64,000 nt of DNA. Source: Parus major. Its lineage: Eukaryota; Chordata; Aves; Passeriformes; Paridae. Each line of letters begins with the position of its first letter. Positions within the stretch are counted from its first letter, which is position 1. Where the stretch lies: NCBI RefSeq assembly GCF_001522545.3, contig NC_031769.1:133808616-133872615 (forward strand). Direction: 5' to 3'. This document shows positions 22,986 to 35,019 of the stretch, piece after piece. Made by a program: the position numbers and the translations under genes. The notes beneath the pieces were generated by a model. That model saw only the letters and a program-made list of their open reading frames with translations. It was not told where the DNA came from and did no database searches.

Positions 22986-25294
22986 GAAAACTCAGCAAAA
23001 ATTTACACTTTTTTTTTATATCAGACCTTTCCAATGAAATTTTGACTTCCTTAAAAATTATAAGGCTATATAATAGTAATCCTTAAAATATACATATAAG
23101 GGATCTGCAATCAAATGAATAACTATTGTCTGTCAGACAATGTATACTTATGCTGGATTCTACAACATATCTGGGCTGTTTTCCACTCATCTCAAAATGC
23201 TGCCTATGTTAATAAAGACTATTAAAATCAGCTAGTATGAAATGATCTCTAAAGGCTAAAAAGTATCAAAAATAATCTTTTAATGATTATTGTAAGTCTG
23301 AGGTTAAGATTTATGTGTTACTTTTTGAGATGAAACATGCTGATTTCTTTATTGCTGTATTATTTTGAGCTATGAACATGAAGAATTTCCAAAATTAGCT
23401 CCCTCCCACAAGTATTATTTTTTAAATTGTTTCAGTGCTGCTTCCTGGAACAAATCCTGTTGATTTGAGTCAGGAAAGCAAGCAGAGCTTGGACCAGCAG
23501 TGTCAGTACAATAGGAACAATAAATCTCCTTCACAATTTAAACAAGAAAAGACTTGCCTTTTGAGAAGAGAGGAGATAGCATAGCAACAGCTGTGTTCTT
23601 CTTAGAGAACCCTGTCTTGGACAGACTGGTAAAAGATATTTTCCTTTCTGATCTGGATCCAAAAATTAAAGCCGTTTAAATGCACTTAGCATGCGGCTAT
23701 TGCACTCTTTCCAAACAGAAAACAAAGAGACATGCACTAAGTCCTTATTTGCTGAACTGCACCTTTGTTCTAGGCAGAGTGCTAATGGAAAACCTGCTAC
23801 TTACACTGCTGCTACTTTGCAGAGCAATGATTTGATCTGACAAAGAGCTTCTAGCTCTTTTCCTGTTAATAAAATCAGACCCACTGTGCTGCACCCTTTC
23901 AGAGTGAATGTGGGCAGAAACCAGCAGCAGTTCAGGGCATGAATAAATGAAGCTGAAGGATATAAAAGCTTTGGCCGTGGTAGTGTGTGGTAGTGTTGTT
24001 GCCCTTCCAAGAAATTCTTGTGCAAGCATATCCAAGCAGTGAAAAGAAGATTTGATTGTTGACTAATTCTATCCATTTCTTAACATGCTTCTATCAGCTC
24101 CATTGGGGCTGTCTCAAAGACAGTGTGAATCAGACATGTCAATTCTTTTCTGGAGTACTATATCCCTTATGTGAAGAACATAGATTGTTTAAAATGAAGA
24201 ACATGTAAAAACAGCTGTAAGGAGATGATCAGAATCAAGGAAAATACAAAAAATTAGGAACATTTATTTTTTTCCCCCTTTTTTCTTCTTTTCATTAGAT
24301 CCATGATAGTATCTGAGTAATTTAATTCTATGAAGCATAAATCAGTGGATTTTGGTTTGGACAGTGCCATCTGTCCCATGGCAAGGGTCACAGCTGGGAT
24401 CGGGGGAAAATATCCATACTTTTTATGTATCTACTCCCATGCTTTGAATATTTTAAGTAGAAAGAAAGTTGATTACATTGATGTTTAGCTCTTTTCATAT
24501 TTACAAACTCCTAAATAATGAGGGGGTAAAAAGAAATGAAAATTAAGAGTTAAATCATACAATAGCAGTGGAGTTAATTGCTATCCTACTCTCTAGAGAC
24601 ACTCTTATCTACCCCAGTTCCCTGGGGATTTTCCACGTCTTTGGTCTAGGTAGCTCTTTCTGTTTTGGAGGATTTCCATCTTGTTTTCTTTGTCTCAGGA
24701 GTGCTTTTCTGCACTGCTTATGTGTGTGACTGCTTTATTACCCATTTTTTATGTGAATCTCATTCATATCCTTCTTTCCTGGCCACTTGCCAGCCAGAGA
24801 ACAGCTTCTCATATACCATTTATCTTCCTAATAAGTATCTTCTTGAAACTCCTAGGGTCCCCATATAAATGACTCACAATCCCCCTGTGGAAGTAGCTTC
24901 TGTCTTAAGCGCTTCCTTGACTCAGGTGTTTGATCTTGTCTTTCTCTGTTCTCTTTGAAGTACTTTATTAATTCCAGAGGGAAAAGAATATCACCTGAAG
25001 TCCAGGTTTCTTCTTCAGTTCAGCCTCGATGTTTTCCTTTTTTCAAGAAAGAGCATGGAATCTCTTGAAGTGCACTGTTAAAACCAGCTAATTGCTGACA
25101 CAAGAACCCTTCTGCAACATAAATATGATTATTTAGTTTAAACCTACAGCAGATTTTGAAAAATCACTGGGAAAAATCATGGCAGTAGGTGTCCGCACTG
25201 ATGTTGGAAAAAGCTGGTCTATTCTAGTGACATTGATATCAAAAGGGGTCTGTTTTGGAAAGGGATTAGCACTGTTTTAATCTGCTTTAATATT
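22986..25294. other. Gene-free AT-rich stretch
   Basis: No exon, RNA gene or repeat family is recognised. The 91- and 96-codon antisense frames at 23745-24076 overlap each other and have no familiar motif. Confidence 0.55.
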
Positions 25295-25375
25295 CATAGA
25301 ATCAAAGAATGGTTTGGAAAGGACCTTGAAATTTCATCTAGTCCACTCCATGTGAGCCAATATCATAGAAATATG
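25295..25375 (-). mobile_element. Short CR1 tail (minus orientation)
   Basis: The segment attcatagaatcaaagaatgg, then tttggaaaggaccttgaa and tcatctagtccactcc, is the antisense of a CR1 3' terminus. Only about 80 bp remain. It ends close to the edge of the GC-rich patch that contains the minisatellite. Confidence 0.8.
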
Positions 25376-25525
25376 TTTATATAAGAATTAGTTTTCTGCC
25401 AGAGTATTTTTTTGTTGTTTTAATCAGTGAGGGAGAGAGTGCAGAAGACGTTTCCCGCTTGCCGCAGTGTCCGTGCTCCGGCTGCAGCACCGCGGACAGC
25501 GCCCGGCGCACCGCGCCCGGCCCGC

Positions 25526-25853
25526 GGCCGGACAGAGCCACGGACAGCCGGACAGAGCCACGGACAGCCGGACAGAGCCACGGACACCCGGACAGAGCCA
25601 CGGACAGCCGGACCGAGCCACGGACAGCCGGACAGAGCCACGGACAGCCGGACCGAGCCACGGACACCCGGACAGAGCCACGGACAGCCGGGCCCGGCAG
25701 AGCCACGGACAGCCGGACTGAGCCACGGACANGAGCCACGGACACCCGGACAGAGCCACGGACAGCCGGGCCCGGCAGAGCCACGGACAGCCGGACTGAG
25801 CCACGGACAGCCGGGCAGAGCCACGGACAGCCGGACAGAGCCATGGACAGCGG
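25526..25853. repeat. 20-bp GC-rich minisatellite, about 16 units
   Basis: The unit gacagagccacggacagccg repeats in phase from 25531. Variants are gaccgagcca, gactgagcca, cggacacccg and a 25-bp form with inserted ggcccgg. Array phase shifts at 25691, at the N (25732) and at 25769. The consensus contains no stop codon in any of six frames, and 20 is not a multiple of 3, so three units form a 20-residue peptide period in each strand. This produces long but meaningless frames on both strands (up to 252 codons on minus). Confidence 0.95.
25655..25809. repeat. 77-bp exact direct repeat flanking a single N
   Basis: Positions 25655-25731 and 25733-25809 are identical over all 77 bases, with the only ambiguous base of the window (25732) exactly between them. 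Within the array no other stretch repeats so precisely with the same order of variant units. This is the pattern left when two contig ends overlap but are joined across a placeholder N. Confidence 0.85.
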
Positions 25854-25905
25854 TGCCCTGCAGTGCCCTGCAGCCGGGCAGAGCCGCGGGCAGACTTAGG
25901 AAGTG

Positions 25906-28900
25906 AGCATGATGCAGGCCATTAGATTTAATGGGATGTAAACCAGACTCCGGTCTTTCGGGAACCGAGCTTATGCAAGGAGCATGATTGATGATAATGG
26001 GAAATGGACTCAGCCTTGGACATCCTGAATAGAAGAGCTGAGTGATTTGCACCTCTCTGAATGTGAGGCGAGAAGGCTTTGAAACAGCAGAAGACACATA
26101 GCAAAGTGCATTATATATACACTGAGGTCCAGTCAGTGTTAGATAAATTTTATCTGTGGCATAACCTGAGTATTTCACTTAGATGAGTCAGAGTGTGCTT
26201 CATAAAACTTAAGCTCCAGGGTAGATGGCATGAATTGCAGAAATGAAAAGGTGAATAAACAAAATATTATTTACATCTCATGTTGTTCAAAGGGTTGAGT
26301 CTATATAGCAAATGGCAGCAGTTGTGATGGCAAATAATACAATTCCAGAGAGCCAACAAAATAACATGCAGGCTGATCAGATAGCCTTTCTGAAGCATCT
26401 TGGATGATTCCAGTGCTGCTCTGTTCCTTAGCAGATGGGTAGAAGGACTGATGTTTCCTCAAAAACCTCTGTCTTTATTCCACATGTACCTCTGGCTGTG
26501 GAGAACATTCATGACAAAATCTCCTGATTTTCCTGCTTGCTAGATTTTGGCTCTTGATCAAAGATCAGAGCTCATTGCTGTCATATAGTGCATGCAGAGT
26601 AGTTTGAGCCCTTTCATCTGAACTCAAGTATTATTCAGGCAAAATTTAAAACAAAAGGGCAATTCTTCAAAACCCATGCAGACAAGATAATTCAGTAGAA
26701 AGAAAAAGTGATATTTTTTTCAGTTTAAAAGACTGAATATATAGTAGTCCTGGTTAAGAACAAATGGACTTGATTATGTGTGTTTAAAACAGTACTTGAT
26801 ATTATTATTGAAATTTTCACATGCACATTAAATTGGCTTTTTATACATAGGGTTGTAGCTGCTTCTCCAATTTTAAAATACAAAATGGCTTTCAAAAAAA
26901 CAGACATACTTCTGAGCAAGTGCAGCCTGTCAAGTTCTGTGCATAAAAAGGAATCATCCTATGACCTGCTTTTCTGTTCAATGTGTTAGCTAAAATGTTT
27001 TTGGCACAACAAGAGAGATGGCTTCTTGGCATCTTGCCATATGTGTCTTTTTTATACCTGGAGCCATCAGCTGCTTGACTCGTCTTCCTTTCTTCCTCAC
27101 TATAGCCCTAGAGTGCAAAATACTTGATAAATGTACCTTTGCTTGTACATTAATTTTAATGGTTTTCCCACCCCAATGTTAAATTGAATATATAAAAAGT
27201 TCTCAAAAATGGGTGGATAAGATGTCTGTAGGCTTTTGGTTAGAAATGAGATAATTCACAGTAGTATTTTTAGAGGTGCATGTGTTTAAAGAATGTGGTT
27301 TTTTTCCCTAGAGCTTCACACAGTCCTAGGATGCACTGACACTGATATTCTCAAACACAGCAGTAATACATTACTTTAACAAGCTGTCATCACAAACTGA
27401 ACGATAATCAGTTTGCCCTGTAGTGTCTGTGAGGGACAGAGAAGGTGTGAGGAGCAGTGCATGCGCACCCCATCAAAGCTCCTGTTGCAGCTGTGGAGAT
27501 AGCAGAGTAAGCTGTGGAGCAGCCATGCCATCTCCATAGTAACAGAATGGCAAAGATGACGATTCAGTACTGAGCATGCACTATTCCTATTGCTATGCAA
27601 CCTTCTTGCCTCAGGAATTTTTCTGTGCTGTCTCCAAACAGAACCTTGCTTTTTCTCTAAACCATCTGGAAATAGAGACTGCAGAGCAATCCTGCACTGC
27701 TAGGCAAGACTGAGTAAACAAAGGCAAATTTTGTCAGAATGCTAAGCCACTACAAATGTAAAAGCCATAAATCTACTTGTTGAAGAGACTGTGGAATAAA
27801 TACTGCACTTATTGAATAAAGAGTTAGGTGACATTACATGCTTTTAGATTCCTTCTGTTCCCTCCCCACTCAGGAAGCTCAGCTGTAAATTTTCCAGTTG
27901 CTCAGTGAAAGGAGGTGGATTAGACAGTATGTTACCCACAACCACCTCTATGAATCACTTGGAAAAATCTGTTGTTTTTCCATCAAAGAGGAAAGCAGAA
28001 ATTGCTTCAAATTAAATTGCCCGAAAACTTCAATGGGGAAAAGGTATTTTCTAAATATTTTAAAAGCCTTCAGTGTTTTGGAACCCGGTTATTGGTGGGT
28101 ACATCTGTGTGGCTCCTTGGCAGCAGACTGAGCCTGCTCTATGCACACACCAGATTTCTCCACTTTTCTTCAAGACAAGTAGTACCCAGATAATCAGTAG
28201 TGTGAATGTATACTATGGTGCACCTCTCATCAATATTTTATAGCACAGACTTACTGTCATGCTCACCATAACTTCTGGGGTGCAGACAATGTGAGATCAG
28301 TGTTACCACAGACAGTTGAGCTGATATATCACAAAGAATTTCATACATTCTGTTACGTGGTTAGTGCAGTAAATTTGTATGCAGGCACCACATTTTACAT
28401 AACACATGCCTGAGATTCAAGTTTGTACATACCATGGGCTGAACATGATACAAAACCCCACAGCTAGAACCATGACCTTTCTCTTTCCTTATAATTCTAA
28501 ATATAATGCTTATATTTAGACTATATGGAAGTGTGACTAGTTCCTCTCCATATTTTTCCAGATTTTGTCCTTCTATTGGCACATTTGTAATTTCTTTCCC
28601 TAGCAAATTAATCTCTTTTCTCTCGCTGTGTACTGTAAGGTTTTCATTATTTCACTATTTTTATTGGTTCTTTTTCTGGGATTTCCTGCTATGCTTGTAT
28701 AGAGAATGTTGGCATGGCCAATGGGCAGAAGGATTGGAATCCCTAAGCAGGAAAATGTAATCTGATTTGCATAGTATTTTTCTGTATTGGTGAATCTTCC
28801 ACTGAAGCATCAAAAAGAGGATTTATACATGGTCAAGGATTTAACCCATAGTTCCTAGATACGATGGTGATAAATATGTCAGAAATTCACCCCCAAAGAC

Positions 28901-29317
28901 ATTATTGCTAATACGCAGAGGAAATTAAGTATGTAGAGCTGCCTATACTTGTTCCTTCTTATGACTAGATTCTGAATCTTTTCCTGGCTTTAAATGAAAT
29001 GTTTTAATTACATTTCTTTTTTATCTGTGTGTAGTTTTTTTCTGAAAATACCAAATGGTGACACATGAAACTGCATGTCTTAAGAAGTGAGAAGAATAAA
29101 GAAAAGGTTTCTGAGATGCTGTTTTTGATACTAACATTTACTGACAAGTTTGTTACACTCCCCAGCAGTGCTGACCTTATTATGCCAGTCTCATCTTCAG
29201 GCAGCCTCTGTGCAGCAATGAGAAAAGAGGGTAGCCTGTTTTTATAAAATACAAAATGTGAACAGATCACAGTGCTCAGTGAGGCAAACACATCTTATGA
29301 TGGATGGCTTTAAAGGA

Positions 29318-29318
<1 letters not shown>
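25906..29318. other. Gene-free stretch
   Basis: AT-rich unique DNA. A candidate regulatory patch with NRF1-like and RFX-like motifs lies at 27457-27543. No exon or mobile element is recognised with confidence. Confidence 0.55.
27457..27543. promoter_or_regulatory. Candidate regulatory patch: NRF1-like plus RFX-like sites
   Basis: GTGCATGCGCAC at 27457-27468 is one base from the palindromic NRF1 core, and that base is a possible CpG-to-TpG change. At 27530-27543 the minus strand reads GTTACTATGGAGAT, an X-box-like word. The 34 bp at 27510-27543 match 3084-3117 at 28 of 34 positions. The patch is more GC-rich than its surroundings. Promoter or enhancer activity is inferred only from motifs. 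Confidence 0.3.

Positions 29319-29367
<49 letters not shown>
29319..29367. repeat. (TAA)n microsatellite
   Basis: About 16 uninterrupted copies of a taa/ata trinucleotide over 49 nt. It is likely polymorphic in length. Confidence 0.97.
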
Positions 29368-29368
<1 letters not shown>

Positions 29369-29514
29369 TTGTAGCTTTTTCTTGTAAGAGAAAATCTGCT
29401 ACTATTCAAAGCACTGTGCTGGATTATAACCAGATAGATAGGCAGCAATATTGCCTGAGAATTCAATGAATAACGCATTTGAGAATAAATCTCTAAGCCA
29501 GATGTTATAAGCAG

Positions 29515-30539
29515 TGGTATGTATGTTTATGTGCCAAGGTTTTGGGAGCAGGGGGCTGAAGGGGTGGCTTCTCTGCTAAGATACCAGAAGCTTCCCCCAT
29601 ATTAGACAGAGACAGTTCTAGACAGCTCCAAAACAGCCACTGGCCAGAGCTGAGTTCTTTAAGCTTTGTTGGTAGTGCCTCTGTGATAATGTGTTTAAGA
29701 AAGGTTAAAAAGTGCTGCACAGCTGTTGTGAGAGACGAGTGATAAAATGTGAGAAAAACAGTCCTGCAGACATCAAGGTCAGTGAAGGAGGGGGAGGATG
29801 AGCCCCAGGCACTGGAGCACAGATTCCCTTGCAGTCCAATGGAAAGGGCTGTGTTGCTGCATGCTGTCCCCCTGCAGCCCATGAAGGACCCTTCACGAGA
29901 GGAGGAGGATGTGCCCTGAGGGCAGCTGTGGCCCATGGAAACCCTACAGTGGAGCAGATTCCTGGCAGGAACTGTGGCCTGTGGGAGAGGATCCATGCAG
30001 GAGAAGGTTTTTCTAGCAGGACCTGTTGAGGGCCCACACTGGAGAAGTTTGTTCCCAAAGGACTGTTCTCTGCAGGAAGGATCAACACTGCAGAAGTTCT
30101 GAAGGACATGTATCCTGTACGATGAACCCCATGCTGGAGCAGTGGAAAAGCATGAAGAGGAAGAAGCATCAGAGACAAAAGTTATGAGTTGTGGACTGAC
30201 TCCAACTTGCATGCATACTTGGGGCAGGGAAAGTAAAAGAGTCAGGAGTGAGGCTAAACCTTAGAAGAAGGGAAGGTGGAAGGGAAGGTGGAAGGGAAGG
30301 CGTTTTTAATTTTGTTTTTATTTCTCACTTTTCTACTGTTATTAACTGACAATAAATAAAATGAATTTCCCTGAAATCATGTCTCTTTTACCCATGATGG
30401 TAATTGGTAAATGGTCTCCCTGTCCTTAGCTGAATTTATGAGCTTTTCATTGTTTCTTCTCCCTGCATCTTACTAGGGAGAGTGAGGGATGGAATGACTT
30501 GCTGGCTATCTGGTGACCAGCCACCGTCAACACATCACA
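29515..30539 (+). mobile_element. ERVL-like LTR (avian), plus orientation
   Basis: The segment has the layout of a known avian ERVL-type LTR: a 5' part near aaggttttgggagcaggggg, a tttaagaaagg TATA-like word near 29692, repeated 'gga.cc(c)..c..tggagcag' phrases (29810-30140), a purine-rich 12-mer repeat, an AATAAA at 30351-30356, and a terminal ccaccgtcaacacatcaca ending in ACA at 30539. The 5' boundary is not resolved and no target duplication is evident. No viral coding region adjoins it, so it is probably a solo LTR. The 235-codon antisense frame in it is an artefact. Confidence 0.75.
30271..30300. repeat. 12-bp purine-rich tandem repeat
   Basis: Two and a half copies of ggaaggtggaag lie inside the LTR, upstream of its poly-A signal. 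Confidence 0.85.
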
Positions 30540-30794
30540 GTGTGCTTCAATTTGAACAAATACTTTTCACACTGGAAAGTTCCTTTTATCTCCTTTTGTG
30601 GAATAACATTTTTAATGAGCTTTAAAAAAGTAACAGGTATTCATAGATTGCAGAGGCTTTCTGTCCTTTGGAATACCTTAGGTCTAGCTCTCAACATCTG
30701 CAGGTCTTTTCATGCCCCACTGGAAAGGGATTCACATTCTCAAGCTATGTGATAGCTACAAGTTTTAACCCTGTCTGAGAAACTCATGAGAGTT
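30540..30794. other. Unique spacer between LTR and CR1
   Basis: About 250 bp of unique sequence with no feature that I can support. Confidence 0.5.
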
Positions 30795-30865
30795 GGCAGG
30801 GGAATTGGAAATAGGTGATCTTCAAGGTTCCTTCCAAGCTAAACCATTCTATGATTCTATGATAC
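30795..30865 (+). mobile_element. CR1 3' tail (plus orientation)
   Basis: The order aataggtgatcttcaaggtt, ccttccaagctaaaccattc and tatgattctatgat is the extreme 3' end of CR1 with its octamer tail. Only about 70 bp are present, a typical severely 5'-truncated insertion. Confidence 0.88.
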
Positions 30866-32249
30866 ATTTAGCTTTTGCCCAAGGCCCCTCCTTCTGCAAC
30901 ACATTCACAGAAAAACTGATCAAACATAAAAACATATCCATTCACTGGAAGCTGAGGAGCTGGCTACAGACCATTTAAAATGGAATTTAAACTTCATCAC
31001 TGATGCAAAGAGAGGATGGTTTTATTTCAAAGGGCAGAGGAAAGACATCCATTCTCTTCCTCCTTAACTCCTCTATATTATGTGATATTGCAGTCTTGTT
31101 TAAGGGAGTCAGTAGAAATTCAGAATAATTTGGTAATTTTGTGTGAGTACTCCCAGGAGGCAGCAATAAACCAGATAGTGATTTAAAGTTTGACTTACAG
31201 AATATTACAAGAATCTGTTTCTTTATTAACCAATTTAACAGCTACCTGCTGATAGATTAGGATATGTTGTAACAGGTGATACAGAGTTATCTGAGCTTTA
31301 CCCCATATGGCAACAGGACTGCCAGAAACATTGTAATAATTAGCATACATCCTGCCAGTGAATGAAGAACAGGCAGAAACTGAGCAGCTCTGGACCATCT
31401 TGGTGAAGTATTTTTTGTTAGAAGAACTGTACCTGTCATTGCCTAATTCAGTCCCTAGTGAAGATCACTGCTGGATTCTTCACTGACATTGTCTCAACCA
31501 TTTCCAGCTAATGTCTATTCTTCACATTTTTCTGTTGTCTCTGCAGCTCTGATAGAGTTCCATGATCCATTCAATGGACCTGAAGCCCCAACTGGTACAT
31601 ACCACCATGGAATTAGTGGCAATGGGTATTACAAACCCATCAAAAAAAAAAAATGAAATCCAGTGCTGGCTTCCCACAGAAAATCACACCAAGTTTAAAA
31701 CATTTGTCTCTTGTTTTATAACTGCTAAAAGACTTGGGTTCAAAGAGTCTAAAAGTAATTTAACTTTCTAGGTTGAACACCATGACTGAAGATAAAGGAA
31801 CAGGGGAGTGAAAAAAGTGAATCACCTATGCTTATTGCAACCCAAGACACAGTACCTGAATAACTTGCATTATGACAAAGAGAAAAAAGATAAAACCCCG
31901 ACACAGTTGCTGATAATCTCAGTAGAGGTGACATAAACAACGGCCTTTTGTCACCAAAGGGGATTACTTGTTTGGATGAGTGAACCGTGCTTGTGAGGAG
32001 TTTCGCCAGTAATGGCTTACCTTATATTTCAGTGGAAGAGCAAGGATTTCAATTTCCACAAGTGTCAGTCTGATATGTGTTTCGATGTCTCATATCCATT
32101 GAGTGCACCTGATACCTCCTCGATGGTAGTAGCCCTGCAAAGCTTCCATGTTTCAGTTTCACTCAGATCCCAGCTGAGGTTACTGACGTGGAATGAGACC
32201 TTAAGAATATGATCTTCTGCTTTGTGAACTCATTTCTTCTGAAAGTGAA
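30866..32249. other. Gene-free stretch
   Basis: Unique AT-rich sequence. A 12-nt A run occurs near 31642. No exon or repeat family is recognised. Confidence 0.55.
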
Positions 32250-32640
32250 TCATAGAATTGTTGACTTTGTAAAAGATCTGTAAGATCATCAAGTCCAGCC
32301 AGTAACCCAGCATGCCCAAGTCCACCAATAAATCATGTCCTTATGTGCCACACGTCTGTTAATTATCTCCAGGGATGGTGACTCAACCACTTCCTTGGGC
32401 AGCCTGTTCCAATGCTTTACAGCACTCGCAGGGAAGAAATGTTTCCTAATATCAAACCTCAACTTCCCTGGACTCAGTTTGAGGTGATTTTCTCTTGTCC
32501 TATCACATGTTACTTCACAGAAGAGAACAAATCCCACCTCACTGCAACTTCCTTTCAGGGAGTTATAGAAAGTGATAAGGTCCCCCCAGCCTTTTCTCCA
32601 GACTAAACATCCCCAACTCCCTTAGCTGCTCCTATCAGTT
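32250..32640 (-). mobile_element. CR1 LINE fragment (minus orientation)
   Basis: The plus strand starts with catagaattgttgactttg and continues through agatcatcaagtccagccag, ccaccaataaatcatgtcc, ctccagggatggtgactc, 'cagcctgttccaatgc', 'ttttctccagactaaacatc' and ccaactcccttagctgctcc. This is the antisense of a CR1 3' end of about 390 bp, including part of the region upstream of the usual tail. Small frames here are repeat-derived. Confidence 0.92.
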
Positions 32641-33924
32641 TCCAACTGTCAGTCTCAGCATTAGAGTGCATTTATACTGTTTACACACTACAGAAAAAAA
32701 AAAAGAAAACCTGATTTTCTGGAGACTTCAATTATTTGCTTCTAAGAAAGCTGGGAATCATTTTGTTATCAAATTTAGAAGATGTGCACTTCTATGAATC
32801 AGTCAAAGTGAACATTTACTAAAACCAAGCATTTAAAATAAGATAAATGAGAGATAAAATGTTCTGAATTCCCATAAAGCACAAACTGTAAAACAACATG
32901 TGAAAATATTATGAGTTTAAAGAAGGTGCATGCATACAAAGAACCCAAGTAATGAGAAAAAAAAGTCCTCCTTTCTTCAATGAAATATTAATTTTACTTA
33001 ACCTTCTATTTTCCCAGTCCCTTTAGATTTAAGGGAAATGTGGTATATGTTTTCCTCTGATGCCAAATACTACTGTGAAGTCCTAGTGAGACTTTGTGAG
33101 TATTGTCAGGAAATAATTCCCCCCCCCCTCCCATTTTATGAGTAGGTTAAAAAAATACAAAGCTGAATAAATGCACCTTTTTGCCAGACAGGTGGATGGA
33201 TGCACCTTAGCCAAAGTTGCAGTCTGTTTCAAAGAAAATACTGCTTAGCTTATCTATAATTTATCATGACTAGTCTGGATTCCTGTGCTTTTTATATGAA
33301 GTGATGGTAATGGCATGCTAGGAGTATTTTACTGAACTTCAAAGAAACCAGACAAAGAGAGAAAAGAGAGTGAGGAAAGTTGAACACTGATCAGACTTTC
33401 TACCTGTCAACAGTTGCATTTTAGATCAAAGATGTTATTTATGTGCAAAAACTGTAGTCCATCTCAGTAATCAAAACCATTTCTAACACCACAGTGAAAA
33501 CAAAGCCACAGAATTGCCTGCTGGTTTTCCCAGTGTTTTCATAAGATCTCATCATCCCTTCTCCACTGACAGGAAACAGGAACCTTTCAAGTGTTTTTAT
33601 TTTCTCATCATCCTACAAAAGGTCTAGGTTCTGTGATGAAACTCTCTAGATCCACCCTCATGCAACCTCCATTGTATTCATTACTGAAAAATCAAAAAAT
33701 CTTAGATGTGTGGGTGGCATCTCTCTTCTCATTAAACCCTTTTGTTCAGGTGCTGCATAACACAGAGGCCTCTGAATCTGATAACTCTTAGTTATCTTAG
33801 GTATCTCTAGTGGGTTCTGCTGTGTGAACTAGTATGAAGATACCTTCACCCAGAGAATCTTGGTTTGGCTGTGAGGTTGTTATGGAGTACTTATGCCTTG
33901 CTAAAGCCACTCAAACAGCTCATA
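32641..33924. other. Gene-free stretch
   Basis: AT-rich unique DNA with a short C run at 33119-33128. Nothing else is supported. Confidence 0.55.
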
Positions 33925-34260
33925 ATACAGAGCCATCAGGCTTGTCAGGTGTGAGGTACCCGTGATATATCTGTGCTGGCTGCTCCCAGTCAAATTTGTG
34001 TGCCTGGAAATGTCTTCCAGGAAAGTTTGTCTCCTAATTTTCCTGTGGACAGATATTAAGAGAACCCTTTTTTTACGCTTTGAAGATGGGTGCTACATTT
34101 ACAACAGTCACTGGGATTTCACCTAACTTCTGTGACCTTACAATGATGACTTAGAGTGGCCTTACAATAGTAAATGGTAGCTCTTGTATCCAGAAACTGA
34201 TCTAGTTCTGTAGGCTTGCTTGCACCCACTTTTCTTAAGTGATCTCTAATTTTGTTCAAA
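33925..34260 (-). mobile_element. Old CR1-type ORF2 relic (minus orientation)
   Basis: The phrases gagccatcaggcttgtcagg, 'ctgtgctggctgctcccagtc', 'tggaaatgtcttccagg', 'gatgggtgctacatttacaac' and 'tgacttagagtggccttac' follow the antisense order of a CR1 reverse-transcriptase region. All frames are broken. It is older than the 3' tails and may derive from the same class as 13340-14110. Confidence 0.55.
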
Positions 34261-35019
34261 AAGTCAGAGACAGCTGCATAGAGGGAAAGTATCTTCACAG
34301 GTGATCTTAATATGGGAACATTTACACCATTTTCATTACACTTAGGAGTTATAAAAGCTGTAAATCCAAACCAGCTTAATGAAGGATTGAAAGGGGGAAA
34401 ATTGGGCTATAATAATACTACTCCACAATCTTTAATTAAAATCAGAATACATTTAGTCTGGTATGGATTTCCTCTTACATAAATATCAGGGTTTTGGTGT
34501 TTTTGGGGTGTGTGTGTTGTTTGTTTGCTTGTTTGTTTGTTTGTTTGTTTGTTTAATCTGAATACTTTTTCTGGCAGATTTATGTAGACAAAACAACTAT
34601 GCCTGATTGAGTTATTCAGTAAATGTCATGCATTAAATCTGATCTGAAAACAAGTGTCTTTCAACACACAAGATAACAGGGGCTTTTGACTGTTCACTCT
34701 TTCTAAGGCATTTATTGTCTTGTGCACATCTGAATGCAATGAATAAAAATTGAAGAAAAATTCATTAATTCCAGCATAAAACTGTATGTCATGCTTCAGG
34801 GGGCAGCATTCTAACAATATACTGTGTTTGTCAGATTGGACTTGTTAATGTATGAATATAAATCCACATGGGACAGGACCATTCTGGTTTGCATGCATGA
34901 ATTATCACTTATTTCTCTTGTCAGGAAATTTAATCTTAACTAAATAACTTCCTTGCAGAGATTTTTTTTTATGAGTGATTTTTGTTTGCTTGTTTTTTAC
35001 ATTGGAGGTTATTGGATTA
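34261..35019. other. Gene-free stretch with a GTTT microsatellite
   Basis: Unique DNA apart from the (GTTT)n run at 34519-34554. No exon is recognised. Confidence 0.55.
34519..34554. repeat. (GTTT)n microsatellite
   Basis: Nine gttt units in 36 nt with one t-to-c change at 34528, directly after a short gt run. Confidence 0.93.

Larger units (their letters stand above)
25440..25905. other. GC- and CpG-rich island built around a minisatellite
   Basis: Composition switches from AT-rich to strongly GC-rich at about 25440 and back at about 25905. The first 90 bp (gcttgccgcagtgtccgtgc ... cgcgcccggcccgcggcc) are GC-rich but not repeated; the rest is the tandem array. It meets the loose appearance of a CpG island, but the CpGs are largely those of the repeat unit, so a promoter role is uncertain. 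Confidence 0.6.

Noticed and set aside
25526..25853. CRISPR-like appearance
   Set aside because: Units are contiguous without unique spacers, and the genome context is vertebrate; it is a minisatellite.
25420..26178. 252-codon minus-strand open frame
   Set aside because: Most of it is the 20-bp minisatellite, which has no stop in any frame; similar frames exist on the plus strand. It also crosses the N.
29505..30212. 235-codon minus-strand open frame
   Set aside because: It is antisense to an ERVL-like LTR and built from its internal repeated phrases.
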